Assembly: GCA_027186245.1 (NCBI GenBank)
Contig: CP114493.1
Location: forward strand, 8,315,501 to 8,379,500
Length of the DNA: 64,000 bases
Direction: 5' to 3'
Origin: Coriaria nepalensis
Taxonomy: Eukaryota > Streptophyta > Magnoliopsida > Cucurbitales > Coriariaceae
The translations under genes were made by a program, and so were the position numbers. Shown piece after piece: positions 11,593-24,923 of this stretch (position 1 is the first letter of the stretch; each line of letters starts with the position of its first letter). The notes under the pieces were generated by a model. That model ran no database searches. It saw only the letters and a list, made by a program, of their open reading frames with translations, and had not been told where the DNA came from.

Positions 11593-13095
11593 TATGTATA
11601 TAAATTGGCAGGGGTCGGAATCATTTTTCAGGAGTGTATTAGGAAGTATGGAGTCAGTGTACTTAAACAGAAATCCAACAGCAAAATCTGTACTGGAGCT
11701 TGTTCAATCTGTTGACAATCAACAAATTTGCTATGATCATCTTGCGTTTAGGACTTTTGGGGTATAAATTTTCATTTGATTTTTTTCAATAAAACTAGTA
11801 GTAATTATTGAATTCAGCAATCATAATTGTATAACACAAAATAGGTGGATGGTTATGGTATCGAGTCATTAGCGAATTTTTTCGTGGATTTTGGGTATAC
11901 ACAACAAGAGGAGTTGAGATTTCCAGCTAAGAAATTGAAAGCACTCTGGTTTTCTCCACCTTCAACTCCTCTTCCGGAAAAGCCCAGAAATGGCATCAAT
12001 GGCCTGTTGCCGAGAATATTTATATCGGAGCTCCTTGTGGATCAAATGAGTCCACAAACTCAGGTATAATCAAATGTTGTATTTTTGTATGTTATTTCTC
12101 CAATTCTTATGACCTTTTTTCTTCTGTAATTCTGTGCTTAATGTGTATGATTAGGAAATTATCCGAAAATACATTAATGCATCTGCAAATGGGAATAAGC
12201 ATGCTGCTCTTTCAAGTGCGCTTGGATCTTTACTGTGGGGCCAGCCTATATCTTCGGATTTTCAACGACTGGCAAGGTAGCACTTCTTTGTAATTCGTAT
12301 TCATATGAACAAAACTTGATCAAACAATATAAGAAATGGATCAATTCATACGGGTTTCTTGTTTCGAGTGTTGGATCAAGGGGCATTCGGGTAGACATTT
12401 TAAACGTTAGTTAAGACTAAAATCTAGTTTAAGCCCGCAGAATGTAACTAAAAGCTGTTGTATGTAGGGAGAGTGAATATGCTGCTTGGACTTTAGTCAA
12501 TGGGTATGCAGTAAACCACGTAACTATCTCGGCCCACCTGCTCAAATCTCACCTCAAAGATATCAAAAGCCTCAACAAATTCGTCGAAGAGAATGGGTTC
12601 AAACTGAATTCTGAGGGTGGAGTTCTTAAAGGTTTTTTTTTTTTTTCTTTCTTCCCTCTCTCAGTTAGTGATTATTCAAGCTTACTTTGGCTTTTATTAT
12701 CCGATTTTAATGACGTTATAATCCCTTTTATAACTAATAATTACCAGTGAGCCCAGACGGCCTTTTATTGCAAAGCTCAACCATAGCTGATTCGATCTCT
12801 TTCAAATTTTCGGATGGCGTCGTTGAATCAGTCCCATGTTCTTACATTGAGTTTGCAGAACGCTTGGTTTTGCCTCAATACAAAAGCTTACCAGAGGAAG
12901 AGGTGTGAAACCAGCTTTAAGTCATATGAATCATTGATTAGATATATACATATAGGCATAGACAAGCTAACTGATGTTCACACCTACTAAAAACAGGTTA
13001 AAGAGTTCCACAGGAGAGATGGGTTTGAAGTCGGAAATGCTGATAAGATCTTCGAGAGCACTTTCTCGGCCCAGCTAACTCAAAGAGGTGCTTGA
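11288..13095 (+). CDS. Plastid 2-oxoadipate dioxygenase/decarboxylase (DUF1338, FLO7/HglS type)
   Basis: Seven exons in frame, 369 aa: 11288-11488, 11612-11761, 11845-12063, 12155-12276, 12468-12631, 12748-12902, 12997-13095. Residues 1-65 are rich in Ser, Lys and Phe with almost no acids, as in a chloroplast transit peptide. The rest is the DUF1338 fold. Metal-ligand candidates are visible: His in YDHLAFRTFG (~110), His in NHVTISAH (~245) and Glu in SYIEFAER (~305). Bacterial HglS converts 2-oxoadipate to D-2-hydroxyglutarate in lysine catabolism. The rice homologue FLOURY ENDOSPERM7 acts in plastids of the endosperm edge. The length matches the plant family. Start choice: the first ATG gives the targeting peptide; a second ATG five codons on is also possible. 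Confidence 0.9.
11567..11590. repeat. (AT)n microsatellite in intron 1 of the DUF1338 gene
   Basis: About 12 uninterrupted AT dinucleotides inside the first intron; likely polymorphic. Confidence 0.85.
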
Positions 13096-13837
13096 AGAGA
13101 ATGGACAACTTGCTCCCTCTCTCTTTATCTCTCTCTCTATATATACTAGCTCTCTATTCAATGCAGGAAGTTCATAAATTTAAATGTTTATTGTATATTA
13201 AAATGATATATTATATGTTTAAATTTGATAAGTAAAAAAATTATATGATCTTTAACCAGTCGTCCTCGTTTTGTTTGAGAGAAAAAATCAAGATCTAGTT
13301 GTAAAATTATAAAACTTTGAAAATTCACCTATATGTTTGTTATAGTAGGTTTTAATATAAAGAAATTTTAAAAAATTTGGTTATAAATTATGAAATCATT
13401 TATTATGTATATATATATATATATTATGATTTGGATTTAATGTTTAATTTATTATAATATTAATATTTTAAAAAGTTTGATTATAAACTATAAGATAAAG
13501 GTATTTTTTAGAGTTTAGTTATAAATATGATATATAGAAAACTTAAAATGGCCGTGAGTAAGCTCAAATAATGGATCTATTGTCTTTGGTTATGGGTTTA
13601 GCCTAATGACCATTCTCCAAAATTGCAAGAAAAAAGAATTATTCTTTCATGCTCATTGAAGTGTCCAATTTCACTTCGGCCAAAAAAAAAAAAGTGTCCA
13701 AAGAGCAGAAGGATTTTCCAAACTGTCCATGAAAAGAAAAGATTCTTGAACGAAAAGATGAAAGAAACTATACCCAATAGAGGAAAAGAAAGGAGAGGAA
13801 AGGAAAAGATGGGAAAAAATTAAACCACACCTTAAAG
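13096..13837. other. Convergent spacer between the DUF1338 gene and the PBL-type kinase
   Basis: AT-rich 3' flanks of two convergent genes, with TATATA runs near 13408-13425 and an A run at 13681-13692. The short plus-strand ORF at 13623-13823 is Lys/Arg-rich low complexity and is not considered coding. Confidence 0.5.
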
Positions 13838-16316
13838 CTATGGTTTTCCATTGGCCTTAGGTGCAGGATTTTTATGTTGATGATTGTGATTTGGAGAGTG
13901 AGCAGTAGACCCGTTCACAACATTGAAGCTCCTCTGTTTTTGGTGCCCGTTCTTCGGACCCGGCCCACCTAGCCCACGGGCCCCATTTCGAGTGGCAGGA
14001 TTAGGTCTTGCACGATCCGCTTGCATTGTCTGGAAAAAATAAGATGAGCTGGCCATGTCCTTGAGGTTTTGCAGAGGCTTTAGGATTTCGACAATTTCAC
14101 TCATCTGGGGACGAGCTTTAGGATCCCGGTTAAGACAAACAGCGGCCAAGTTCACGACCGTTTGGGAACCTTTTATGGAGAAGTGACCATCAAGCCTGGG
14201 GTCGATCAAGCGATAGAATCTCTTTCTGTCTGCAAGGTAAGGCCGGGTCCACTCCACGAGATTCTGTTCCCCGTTTGGTCGATGTTTGTCCATAGATCTT
14301 CTTCCGGTCAGCATCTCAAGCAAAACCACTCCAAAACCATAAACATCACTCTTTGTAGTAAGATGCCCTGCAAAAAAGAATGCATATCAGCTCTTGGGTA
14401 AACTGGTAATTTAACATGTTTAATATGGTACATACTACGTAGAAATAACTGCACACTAACCAGTCATTACATATTCCGGTGCTGCATAACCATAAGTTCC
14501 CATTACACGGGTCGAGACATGAGTCTTGTCTCCCTCGGGCCCGTCTTTGGCAAGTCCAAAATCAGAAAGCTTGCAATTGTATTCCTAAAAGAAAATAAAA
14601 TAAACAGAAGCACATGTATCAAGAGGATGAATAAAGATGTGTTAAAAAAAATAGCATGCTCTCGTAGAGCAAGTTCCATGGCTACCGCATCTAATAGGAT
14701 ATTGGATGTCTTAAAATCTCTGTAGATCACCGGCCTTGCTGCTTCCTCGTGAAGAAAAGCAAGTCCCTTTGCAGCACCAAGGGCAATTTTCATCCTTATA
14801 GACCAAGGAAGTGGTAACGACCCTGCCATTGCCATAGAGAGTATAATTGTAAAATGCTCTTAAGATAGGAAAAAACGGTGTGGGCCAACAATAGTCTAGT
14901 TGTCTCACCGTCTACCTAAATCCACAGTTTTACAATTTCAATTGAATATAACAAGACGGAAAGAAAGAAAAAGAAAAAAGGAAAAAGAACATTACTTACT
15001 CCGGAACAGGTGATTCTCTAAGCTACCACGAGGCATGAATTCATACACGAGCAACCGTTGATCATCTTCATTGCAATAACCGATAAGTTTAACCAGGTGA
15101 GGGTGTATAAGGTCACTTAGAAAACTAACTTCCGCCTGCCAAAAAAAATCAATCAAAAAAATTATTAACATAGAAGAGAGAGATCTACAGCCTCACATCA
15201 TCCACCTCAGAAAACAAGATAACTCGGGAAAAGCTTGCAAAGAAATTCAACCATCCATTCTTTGTGTCCTTGAAGGCCGTCAAGGTTGAGCGTCTTGACA
15301 GCAACAGTTAGTCCAGTTCCTGGTTTGACTGGAGCAGTTCCGTGTTCTTCGATCCATCCTTTAAAGACACAACCAAAACCACCTTCACCAAGAAGACTTT
15401 CAGGCCGGAAGTTTCTAGTAGCCTGCTTAAGATCATTGAACGCAAATTTCCGTAGACCAGTTGAAATCTTAAGCTCCTCTTTGGTTTTGGTGTTATTATT
15501 GGCGTCTTCAGTTTTGAAAGTGGACCAACTACTTCCAACATTACTAGTACTAGTTGTAGTTGTAGTAGAAGTAGTTATAGTACTAGAGGATAGGATTACT
15601 GGAGCAGTTGGATGGTCGTCTTGGCTTGTATTTGCTGTTGATTTAGTTTCAGCTTTAGCAAGCAATTAGACATGAAGTTACATAAAAGTAAGAATCAATC
15701 GCAGGTAAATAAGTCCACCCAGTTGAAAACATATAACAGGGCAGGGAATTTCGATCAACCCCTTCTATAGCAAAACCTCTAGCCATTAGCTTTTGCCATT
15801 TTACTAGTCAACTCCAAGATGATAAGCCTACCCCTTGAACATTCATTTAATCTAAATCGTAATCGAGAAGAAGTAATACGGATCCGGATCGTAGCAGAAG
15901 CCCTAAAAAATATGTAAATGCTTTTTTCAAGAGTGGTAAAATTACAATCACATTGTCAGTGAAAAAGCTTTAGAAATATACGTCAAGTTGGGTTCTTTTT
16001 TCCAAATCGTGATTTCTAATATAAAATACAAAGCAAAACCAATCCAACAAACAATGGATTAAAGTAAGGGAAAATGGTAGCTAAGAAGAATCAGGAATTA
16101 TTTACCAGAATTAGTTCCAGTTGCAGAACTATCAATTTTGGATCTTGAAGAAATGCAGCTCCCAAAAAATTTCCAAGCAAGCCAACAACCACTTTCCTCT
16201 TCCCCACCACCTTCTTCTACATGATCATCTTCCTTATTATCATTGTTCTTCAGCTTTAGCTTATTTTCACTCAAACCCCATTTCTCCATTTCACCGTTTT
16301 CACCACCTACCCCCAT
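13838..16316 (-). CDS. Receptor-like cytoplasmic kinase of subfamily VII (PBL34/35/36 type)
   Basis: Six exons in frame, 512 aa: 16316-16106, 15652-15252, 15135-15000, 14822-14686, 14584-14461, 14367-13838. The N-terminus carries the [18 protein letters not shown] block typical of PBL34-36, with cysteines suited to palmitoylation. A Ser/Thr-rich linker follows. The kinase domain (about 125-420) has [18 protein letters not shown], the RLCK-VII form [32 protein letters not shown] and [11 protein letters not shown]. All catalytic residues are present. The C-terminal tail is Gly/Asn/His-rich. These kinases act at the plasma membrane below pattern-recognition receptors; PBL34-36 mediate signalling by the 3-OH fatty acid receptor LORE in Arabidopsis. 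The acceptor of exon 2 (GCTAAAG) has a weak pyrimidine tract, so that junction is the least certain. Confidence 0.93.
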
Positions 16317-19058
16317 TATATCTTCTTAAACCCCTTTCTGAACAAGAATGAATGAAAAAACCCAAACTCCAATGCACCACCGTCCACCTCCGACACCTCC
16401 GCCGTAGTGGGTTAACCTTTCATTTTCACCACCCACATAAAACACCCCACCAAAAATCTAAGCTGAAGTTTAGTTATTTTCACTTCAAAAAATGAAGATC
16501 AAGACCCAGTGAGAGAGGCATATCAAATTCTGGAGAAGGCCTTGAAAAAAGCAAAAGTTTGATTAAGTTGGTGAAAAAGGAAAAAAAAAAAAAAAAACCC
16601 TTAAAAATATTTGCTCACAAACATTACTAGTATTTTCGGATACGAAGAGATTCTAACAAGCTGGGAATAATGCACATTAAATAAATAACACAACATAACA
16701 TCAAAATATAGACATCAGGATTCAGTTACATCCATATTCATGTTTGCTTGTTTTTTTTTTTCCGTAATGGGGAACGGGAAACGGGCAGGGGTTTTATTTT
16801 ATTTTTCGTCGTTTTGTGAATGACCGTGGAGTGTATAGGACGGGCATTTTCGGGCAGAGAGAAGTGGGGGTGAAAAAACAGGGCAGTTAGGAGAAGGTGG
16901 GACCCAGTGGGATTGGGTCTCCGTGCGCCTAACAATGCACGTCAAATTCTCTCCTCTATCTATTAATTTATTTTTTATATAATAATAATAATAATACAAA
17001 CAATTAATGATAAAAGCGAGTGGAGCTCTCACTAATCACGACACACTCACTACTCTTTACGCACTAAACAAGTTAATAATCTAATCTTCTTCCATATATT
17101 ATGTTAAGAAATCTGAGCCATTTTGCTACAAAATAAGTTAATCTAATCTCTTGCAACTTAAAAGGTCAAAATGATTCTTGGTTAGTTAATGTGTTAACAC
17201 GTATGCGTAGGTAACAGAAGGTCACCCACCTTCTTAAAGGAGTTCATATCCATTAGATTAGATGATATTTTAAGGAGTTCACTTAACAAATTGCTATATG
17301 ATTGATACATTTTTTGTGTAACAATATTTGACAAAGGGCATGATTGATGTTTAATAAGCTTGACACATGATGGAGTTATGTATCTAACCAACACTCTTAT
17401 AATATAGCTTGAGTTACATATGACATAATCATTAAAAAAATGACTCAATGAACTAACTCTCTTGACAACATTTTTCTTTCTATTGACTTTTTTATTTTTC
17501 TTAACGGAGCATAAATTATGAAGCTTGACTTTTTGGGACTACAAACGTGCAGAACATAGCTTGAGTTTTTAGTCTTCTCCACATTGTAATTTTTTTTACA
17601 TAAATAACTATAAATATTTTTTATTTTTATTTCTAATATAATATATGATTATAAATTTATAGAGGGGTAGACATTTTCGTAAACTTTTATACAAAATAAT
17701 GTCTAGATCTTAATTTACAAATTCTAATTTGACAAACGTCTAAAGTTTTATATTGGTTACCAAACTCACATTGACTAACATCTAAAGTTTTTAATTTTTT
17801 TTTAATTTTTTTAGGATCCAATCTGAATCGGTTCGAGTAGAGCTCCACAACGTTTTTCGTGTGTGTATACAAAATGGAGAACAAACATGTCAGTATTCTT
17901 CAAAACTCAAACTCAGGTTAATCCCTAAACCTGTAACAAGACTTAACTAAATACTCAAAATAATAATTAAAAAAAAAAAAAAAAAACACAAACACACTCT
18001 TCAGGTTGTCTTTTTGATCCCCCAGAAACCAAAACACCTGATAGGCTTTACATGTATAATTATGGCGAAACAATTTCATACATCATACCGGGAATTTTAC
18101 TCACGTCGTCGAGCAGATAAAACGAGCCGAAGGACTCTATGACTCGACCTTTTAGATGATCTTCAATTTTAATAAACTCCTGCTTACTCGTTACACCAAT
18201 TGTCGCAGAGAAAGTTTAATTGGAACAGTAAAAGGCTATCATGTTAATATATGTTGGTCAATCTATCCCTTTCCTTCTTTCTACCAGGAACCACCTGAGA
18301 TGCTCTGATATTTTTTCAAGGGTTGCATTTTGATTACATCATCTAGTCCAGATGTCAAGTTGTATGTAATAGTTTCTCTCCTAGTATTCATTCACCACAA
18401 GAACCACATAACAGATTCCACTAACACAACTAGCTAAACACTATTTGTTTGAAATATAGAACTAGTGGAAAGAATTAAACACTTACAAGGAAGAAATATA
18501 GGAGCCCCTGGAGTGGATATCATCTGCATGCATTCAGGAGAGAGCTTCTCTGAAAAAGCATTCGAAGGTGACCAAAAGGGCCTCATCAAAGGAGTTGAGA
18601 TAAAATTAGTAAAATCAATAGATAATCGGCAGTTTTACTTCTGTACAGACCAAAAATTCATATAATTGTTCATATTTCTGCCAGAAAGAAAAAAACAAGA
18701 AGAAAAAGAAGAGAAGCAAGTTTGATTCAGACTGATACAGAGTAAATAATCAGGGAATTTCACAGGTAAACTCATCTATAAAAATGGTACATTCTTACTC
18801 AATCAGGGCATATAACAATTCAAATTTGAAGTTCATGGTTTACAACTACATATATCTGAGAAAAATCGAAATGCAAGCATCAATTTTACTGAAAACACAA
18901 ATACCCTAGTGACGATTCATTGTCAGCATGCAATCCGAAGAGGGGGGAAAAAAAAAAAAAAAACCCCAATGATAGGGTCAACTGAATCTGGATAACTTGG
19001 GTCTTTCTTTTGAGCTTGAGATATAACGTCATGAAAACATCCCATGTCCTAAATAATC
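16317..19058. other. 2.7-kb spacer between two minus-strand genes
   Basis: The part next to 16317 is the promoter side of the PBL-type kinase, with a pyrimidine/purine-rich leader and an A run at 16581-16597. Other features are (AAT)n-like sequence near 16978-16995 and A runs at 17969-17986 and 18951-18963. The short plus-strand ORF at 18465-18665 resembles no family known to me. The segment nearest 19058 should hold the 3' UTR of the next gene. No gene is supported here. Confidence 0.45.
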
Positions 19059-22000
19059 TCAAGTGGAAATGCTGGAAGTTGCATTTATCTTCAGAGGTTG
19101 CTCGGGAATATAAGAAACACCTGCCATATCAAAAATCATTATTGAAACGTCATCTGTAATGTTTTCCTTCTTTTGCTTTTAGACATAAAGTAAATTTTAT
19201 GCGAGCAACAAAACTACAGTTCTAAGGAGAATCAGAGAGACAATTCGCCAAGCAGAATTCAAATAAGCTCTTTTAACACGGCAAAAAAACAAAAGTATTT
19301 GCCCTTTTACCTGATTTCAGAATTTTGGCTACAACTGTATAGAAAGGTACCTTTTTCCTTGACATCAATCTGCAGGGTATCGAGTGTAATTATTCCATCA
19401 GTCAACGGAAGCAGCTCAAGCTTGATGGTAGCCACAGAATGGGAAGGAACACATCTGATGGAACCGTAGTAGGTTAGTGCGCATTGATGATGTAACAATG
19501 AATGTAGGAAAAAATTAATAAGAAGAGTATGTTACCCTAATGGAACTCTACTCTGCAGCCACAAATATGTACAGCACAAACCAGTACTTGAAATGACATC
19601 AGATTTGGGAGAAGCCAGCTCATTAAAAGAAACAGACCGACCTCCAGCATCACCATTTTGTTTCTGACTCTCTGAGTTCAGCCTTTCCATTGACATGCTT
19701 CGTCTCTTATCGCCTACTCTTCCAGATAAATTGGAATAACTGACAAACGGACTTGATGGTGATGTGGGAGAAGAACCCAAGGACACCACAGAAGGATATG
19801 AAGTGAATGAGGCCGGAGCAAGAACAGTCAAGGTTAGATCTTCAGATGTCAGATTTGAAGCTTGGAGGGTTAAAACCTGAAAAGCGGAAACCACCTGTGT
19901 TGAATACAAGTTTTCACTGTCTTGGTTAACAAAAATGTAAGATAATGTGAGACCTGGACAGGAAGCTGAGAGACAATTCCACTGGATTTTGGAGAAGGTC
20001 CTGATAATGCCACAGAGATCATTAAATCCCTTGCAATACGCGGTCGCCAACTTGTTGACTGCTTGAAGAACAATCTCGACTCTGCACTTAATAAAATAAG
20101 TGGTAAGGGTAGGAAAACAAGAAACAACAGAATGTCCTTCACCCTTAGCTAAATAGGGAAGCTTAAGGTCCCAAATTATGTATTACCACATAAATTGAGA
20201 AATCCTACATTCTCAAACTATAATAGCTAATGCAGAAAAAAACTACAGGCACTATATATATACCAGTGTAGTTGCATCGGCAAGATACCACGATTGCATA
20301 TTGATCGTTGTTTGAAGCATTCCTCTTGCCTTCAATGCTCTTGGAAGAAAGAGGCAAACTTGATACTGCATTTACAGACAGTAATTGAGATGAGTGGGAA
20401 TTCCTTTCACCATTTGCTTTGAGATTCTTCAACATAGAGATTGCTGGCTTAAGAATAAAAGAATGCTCTTCGCCTCTCCTGCCATAGGGAAAACATAACT
20501 CAGATTTTCCTTGCAATAATCCTGATTGCAGACTCAATAAAGTTAGGCAGCCTAGCTTAGATAAATGGCTTTCTATTGGGCCCCTTGAACAACTGTATAA
20601 TACACTTCTCTATCTTCTGCAATGTTCTGTTATTCCATCAGTCAATCCAACTCTTATTGGCTACATCATGCAAGCCTCAATAAAATTTTATTTCGTTTGG
20701 CATTCAGTTGTAGCAGAAGTACTGCAAGCAGTCATCAATAGAAAACTCGTGAAATAAAGACATTTAAAATACCTAGAGTGAACAACAACCTGAGGGCTAG
20801 ATTTGGTAAAGTGTGCTCATTTCCAGCTTCAGTGCAAGCAATTGGTAATGATGAAGGTGGTCCACCATTCGAAGTTTCCTCAAAAACAATCGTTATAGCA
20901 TCTATATACACCATTATATCTGGGATATGCGCTGGAGAAATATTCTGTAATAAATAAAGGGAACTTCATAAACTTGTGACACAAACCCATGGAGGTAGAA
21001 CACGTGGAAAAAAAATATCATTATCACTAGGGTCAAAGCAGGGGAGAAGACAGGAGGTTGGTTCAAGGCATGCAAAAAGACAACGGGGCAAGAGTACCAG
21101 CAAAAGAAAAAGGAGTTTATTCTACAAAACTTTAAAATATACGTATATTTTAAAATACCCCCTCCTCCGCCACTGGGTCAAACCATGTTTCTTATTTAGT
21201 TCGATTCTGAATATTTCATAACACCGCACCTTTATCTGGACACAAAGAAGGTCATCGGTATTACAGTCAGCAGCAAAAGATTTGATTTCAACAGGCTGAA
21301 TAATTTCAAGTTTCCTCCTCCACCTTCTTCCTGGTTTATGGATTCCCTCCAGTCCACAACAAACAGAGAATCTTTCTCTCTCCAAAGACACTCCTCGGAA
21401 TGACAAAAGCTCTTCACTCCCATTTTTGTCATCCTTTGCGTACTTCTGAGATGAGAACTGATCCCCACTTTCAAGTTCAAAATTCGGCTTAGAGCTAGCG
21501 GCTTTAATAGGTCCAGGAGGTGGCTGTGTGCTCTGAGGTAGGGATGACATGGAGTAACTTCTAAAATGACCAATTATGCTAGATGAAGATGACTTTTGAG
21601 AAGCACCACCACTTCCTGCATTGGCATTTATATGAGGAGGCAAGAGAGAAGGAGCAGGAGGAGGAATGGTGTTATCCAAAGGAAGCAACCATTTTAACAA
21701 TTCTCCACATGGGTCCAGACTTGAATAGCCTACATTCTCCTGATTCTCAGATGGAAATTTCCTCTCCTGATACTTCTCGAATTGAAGAATTTCAAGCACA
21801 GGTTCTCTCAAAACATCAACACCAACATTCACTTGTAAAAGCACCTGCATCCTTCCAAAAAGAAAACAGAATGAGAATCAGTAGACAGAATCATACTAAC
21901 CATGAATATCTGGACTTAGTAATTATACATGAACATAAGATTCTCCGAATCTAAATTTGACAAAGATGAGCAAAAGAGCATGTAAAAGGAAGTAGAATAG

Positions 22001-23745
22001 ATCACAGAAAAACATTAGCATCTAAATGTTGAACACACGCAGGGATCACAGACCACTAGTTTAATACTAAGTACAACCAATGATCAATTGGGAGCTTGAA
22101 CTGAGGAGTATCATGTAAAAGAACTCTGTTTTTAAACACAAAATATAAAAGTGCCTAATGTCCATGTATGCACCAATACGTATGTGTGCGCAACAAGCTA
22201 GAAGTTTTGAATCACATACCACTATATCACCATTAGAAAGAGAGCAACACTTAACAGTACTTCTTGCCATTCCACCAGAGACACTAGCATCAAAATTTCC
22301 ACGATCCACCAGCACGTGGTTGTTAGACATGCCTTTAGTAGTGTTTTGAGTCTCATTTCCGTACGACTTGTGACCATCCATCTTAGAAAACTCTTGAGAT
22401 GTGACAGAAGAACCTGTCTTTGACCAAAGTGGTGTGCCTGATTCTGCAATTCTAACAAAAAAATGGGAGTTCTGAAATCTTTGCAACAGTTTTTCAGTCT
22501 GCCGCCTATGATCTTCCATTCTAAGAAAGGACTTGCTAGTTGAAACATCCTTTTGTGGATCAATCTCCTCACTTGACTGACTCTCGCCATTTTGATCTAT
22601 ATCTTTTCTTGGACACGTATCTCTTTCTCCAGACAATGGATTTGGTTCATCTTCTGTATTTCCATTTTGTTTCTTGGGGCTTTGCCATTTCCCATTTTTA
22701 TTCATCACTGCAGCAACTTTAAATGGAGTAAGGATTTCGGTTTCCTGCTTACATGCTGACAAGCATGCTAAGATATGGACTTGTTCACCTGAATAAGAAG
22801 CACCTTCAGGTACAATTAAAAAAGAAAAGAAAAGAGACACCATTCGGCACTTGAACAAGTGTAAAATCACATGTTCGAAGGAGGTTACCTGGAAAGACAA
22901 AAGAGCGATCCAGTGAGTGGAAGGAATGTATATCCGTTGCATCAGTCCAATCGTCAGGAAGTTCCTCTGCAAGAGCATATATAGCATTAGATATACCAAA
23001 TAGGAAATGTAACTTAACCACAAGGGATCTATGTGAGATTCCTAAATGCATAAATTGTCAGAGATACAAATATGCAAAATTTTAGAACCATAGCTAGCTA
23101 GAATAATAGAAACAGAAATGCAAATTTTTGTTTTTTCTTTTCTCTGCTCCGTTTTGTTCTCAGACACCATGTGCATTAAATTTTGAAAGATTAACCTTCA
23201 AGCAATAACCTCTACACCTGTTTCGTTATGAGCATATACGATGAGAATCTTAAGGCTTTGAGCCCACCCAATCACTAGGAGCTCTATATAGTGTCTAGTC
23301 AAGCTTAAGCACTAAATATGCACATGGCAGGTCAAATGCTTAGTGAGAAGGGGCAAAAAAAAAAAAACACTATAAACCAACGTCTATATCATCAACTGCA
23401 ACTGTATTTATATGCATAGAATCTGCAATAATTTAAATTCAGGGAAAACAGTAAGCACATACTGCATGGAACGGTAATCCACCCTTCTTCTTCAGAAACA
23501 TCAATATGCTTCACTAGAACACCATCATTCTTTTCATTTTGACCCAAACTGCTTTCATTTTTCTCTCCAATCACACCATTTCCACCATTATGAGTTTCAA
23601 CCACAGAGTACTGGTGATAGGGATCCTCTGCAATCAAATTCTCCAAAGTTTCTGTAGGTTTATATGGATACTGGGGTTTGGTAGGAGTTTCTTGTAGAGA
23701 CGGCTGTTCCGCAGGTTGAGTAAGAGTAGATCTCAGAAAATTCAT
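19059..23745 (-). CDS. Large plant-conserved protein, possibly TRAPP-associated (tentative)
   Basis: Ten coding exons keep one frame, 849 aa: 23745-23463, 22966-22889, 22788-22220, 21844-21230, 20944-20790, 20478-20264, 20081-19954, 19876-19536, 19454-19351, 19120-19059. The N-terminus (1-95) is polar. A conserved block follows, ELPDDWTDATDIHSFHSLD then SFVFPGEQVHILACLSA (about 96-135). A long Ser/Asn/Gln-rich disordered middle and a Pro-rich patch (about 360-400) come next. The C-terminal third alternates short hydrophobic strands, as in stacked Ig-like domains (LTLTVLAPASF, VATIKLELLPLTDGIITLD). No signal peptide or membrane span is seen. I recall this as a plant-specific family, and the C-terminal pattern resembles TRAPPII-associated subunits (Trs65/TRAPPC13 or plant TRIPP). 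That link is only a guess. The gene model is strong; the function is unresolved. Confidence 0.75.
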
Positions 23746-24923
23746 TGTCCCCAAATATCCACGAAATCTAACATTTAAATCATAACCAGAATGTTAAACA
23801 TATTAATGGACTATCAACGGACAACCAACTAAACAAGTATTTCAACTGGAGAAATTTCTTAACCTAACGAAAAAATTTAGGAACAAAAAAAGTAAGAGAA
23901 ATCATCGATGAGAAGGGCAGTGGCGAAACTGATACTATCATAGTAGACCTTAAAAACAAGGATTCGGAGCAGAGTTTGAGCTAAAACAATGGATAATGAG
24001 TATATTTCGTTGAGATTCTAGAATTGTTATTCCTGAAGCATCAATCAATTTGATAGAAAAGCTCTCTCATGCTCACAATACACTTTCTCTCTCGAATGAA
24101 GCAATTGGACTAACCTTCTGTGTATCTAGAAAGAGATGAATGGTCGGAATTTTAGAGTTTAGTGAGAGTACGTACCTGATCGGAGCTGAAGCCGTAGTGG
24201 TTGGTTTGGAAGTTCCAGAATTGAAAGAAATCCAGTAGCTGAGAACCGAATTACGAGATATCGGAGCGTTACCGGGCTACGCCTTCTATTCTAATATGGG
24301 CCTCGCACCTCACCTGAGCCCAACCCTCTATCGTGACAAAATAATGACCCAAATTGTGTAGAGTTGGTTGGTTGTCTGTTTTTCTTTGTTATCTATCATC
24401 AATCGAAATAAAGCTTTTACATATTACATTTAAACCCCTCTAGTTAACTTGTTCTATTCATTTACTACCCTTTCTTTCTTTCTTTTTCATTTTATCCAAC
24501 TAAAGATTCATGGATGAAAATACCGTGATCGAAAGGTGGAGGGAGGGCGAAAATATTATGAAATAATGTTTGGTGGAGGATTTTAAATTTTAATGCGTTT
24601 TTTTTTAATACTCCAAGAATAAAAATTGGACAAAAATGAAAATTCAAGAACTTAATCAACTCGAATCAAAGTATAAGGACAAAAATAAGAAACCGGTAAA
24701 AAATAAATGAAGAAAATATGAATACGATGATTTAACCTAACATCATATTACCCAAAAAATATTCTTAGTTTTATTCTTTATAGTTCGAAGAAGAGCCATC
24801 ACAATTCACAATAGAAATCAATTGGATCCAGAAAGTTAATAGGGATCAGATACACTGTTTAAAGTTGAACATAGATCCGCAGCTTCACATTCATATATAT
24901 ATCTATATATAAATGTAGCTGAT
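23746..24923. other. 5' UTR with leader intron of the 849-aa gene, and spacer
   Basis: On the minus strand a good donor (ATCAG/GTACGT) at 24175 and an acceptor at 23768 (ATGTTAG) suggest one 5' UTR intron, 23768-24175. Beyond about 24300 lies AT-rich spacer, then the 3' flank of the RNase gene. No other feature was seen. Confidence 0.5.

Noticed and set aside
18465..18665. 66-aa plus-strand ORF in the spacer
   Set aside because: No known motif, no splice context; chance ORF is the simplest reading.
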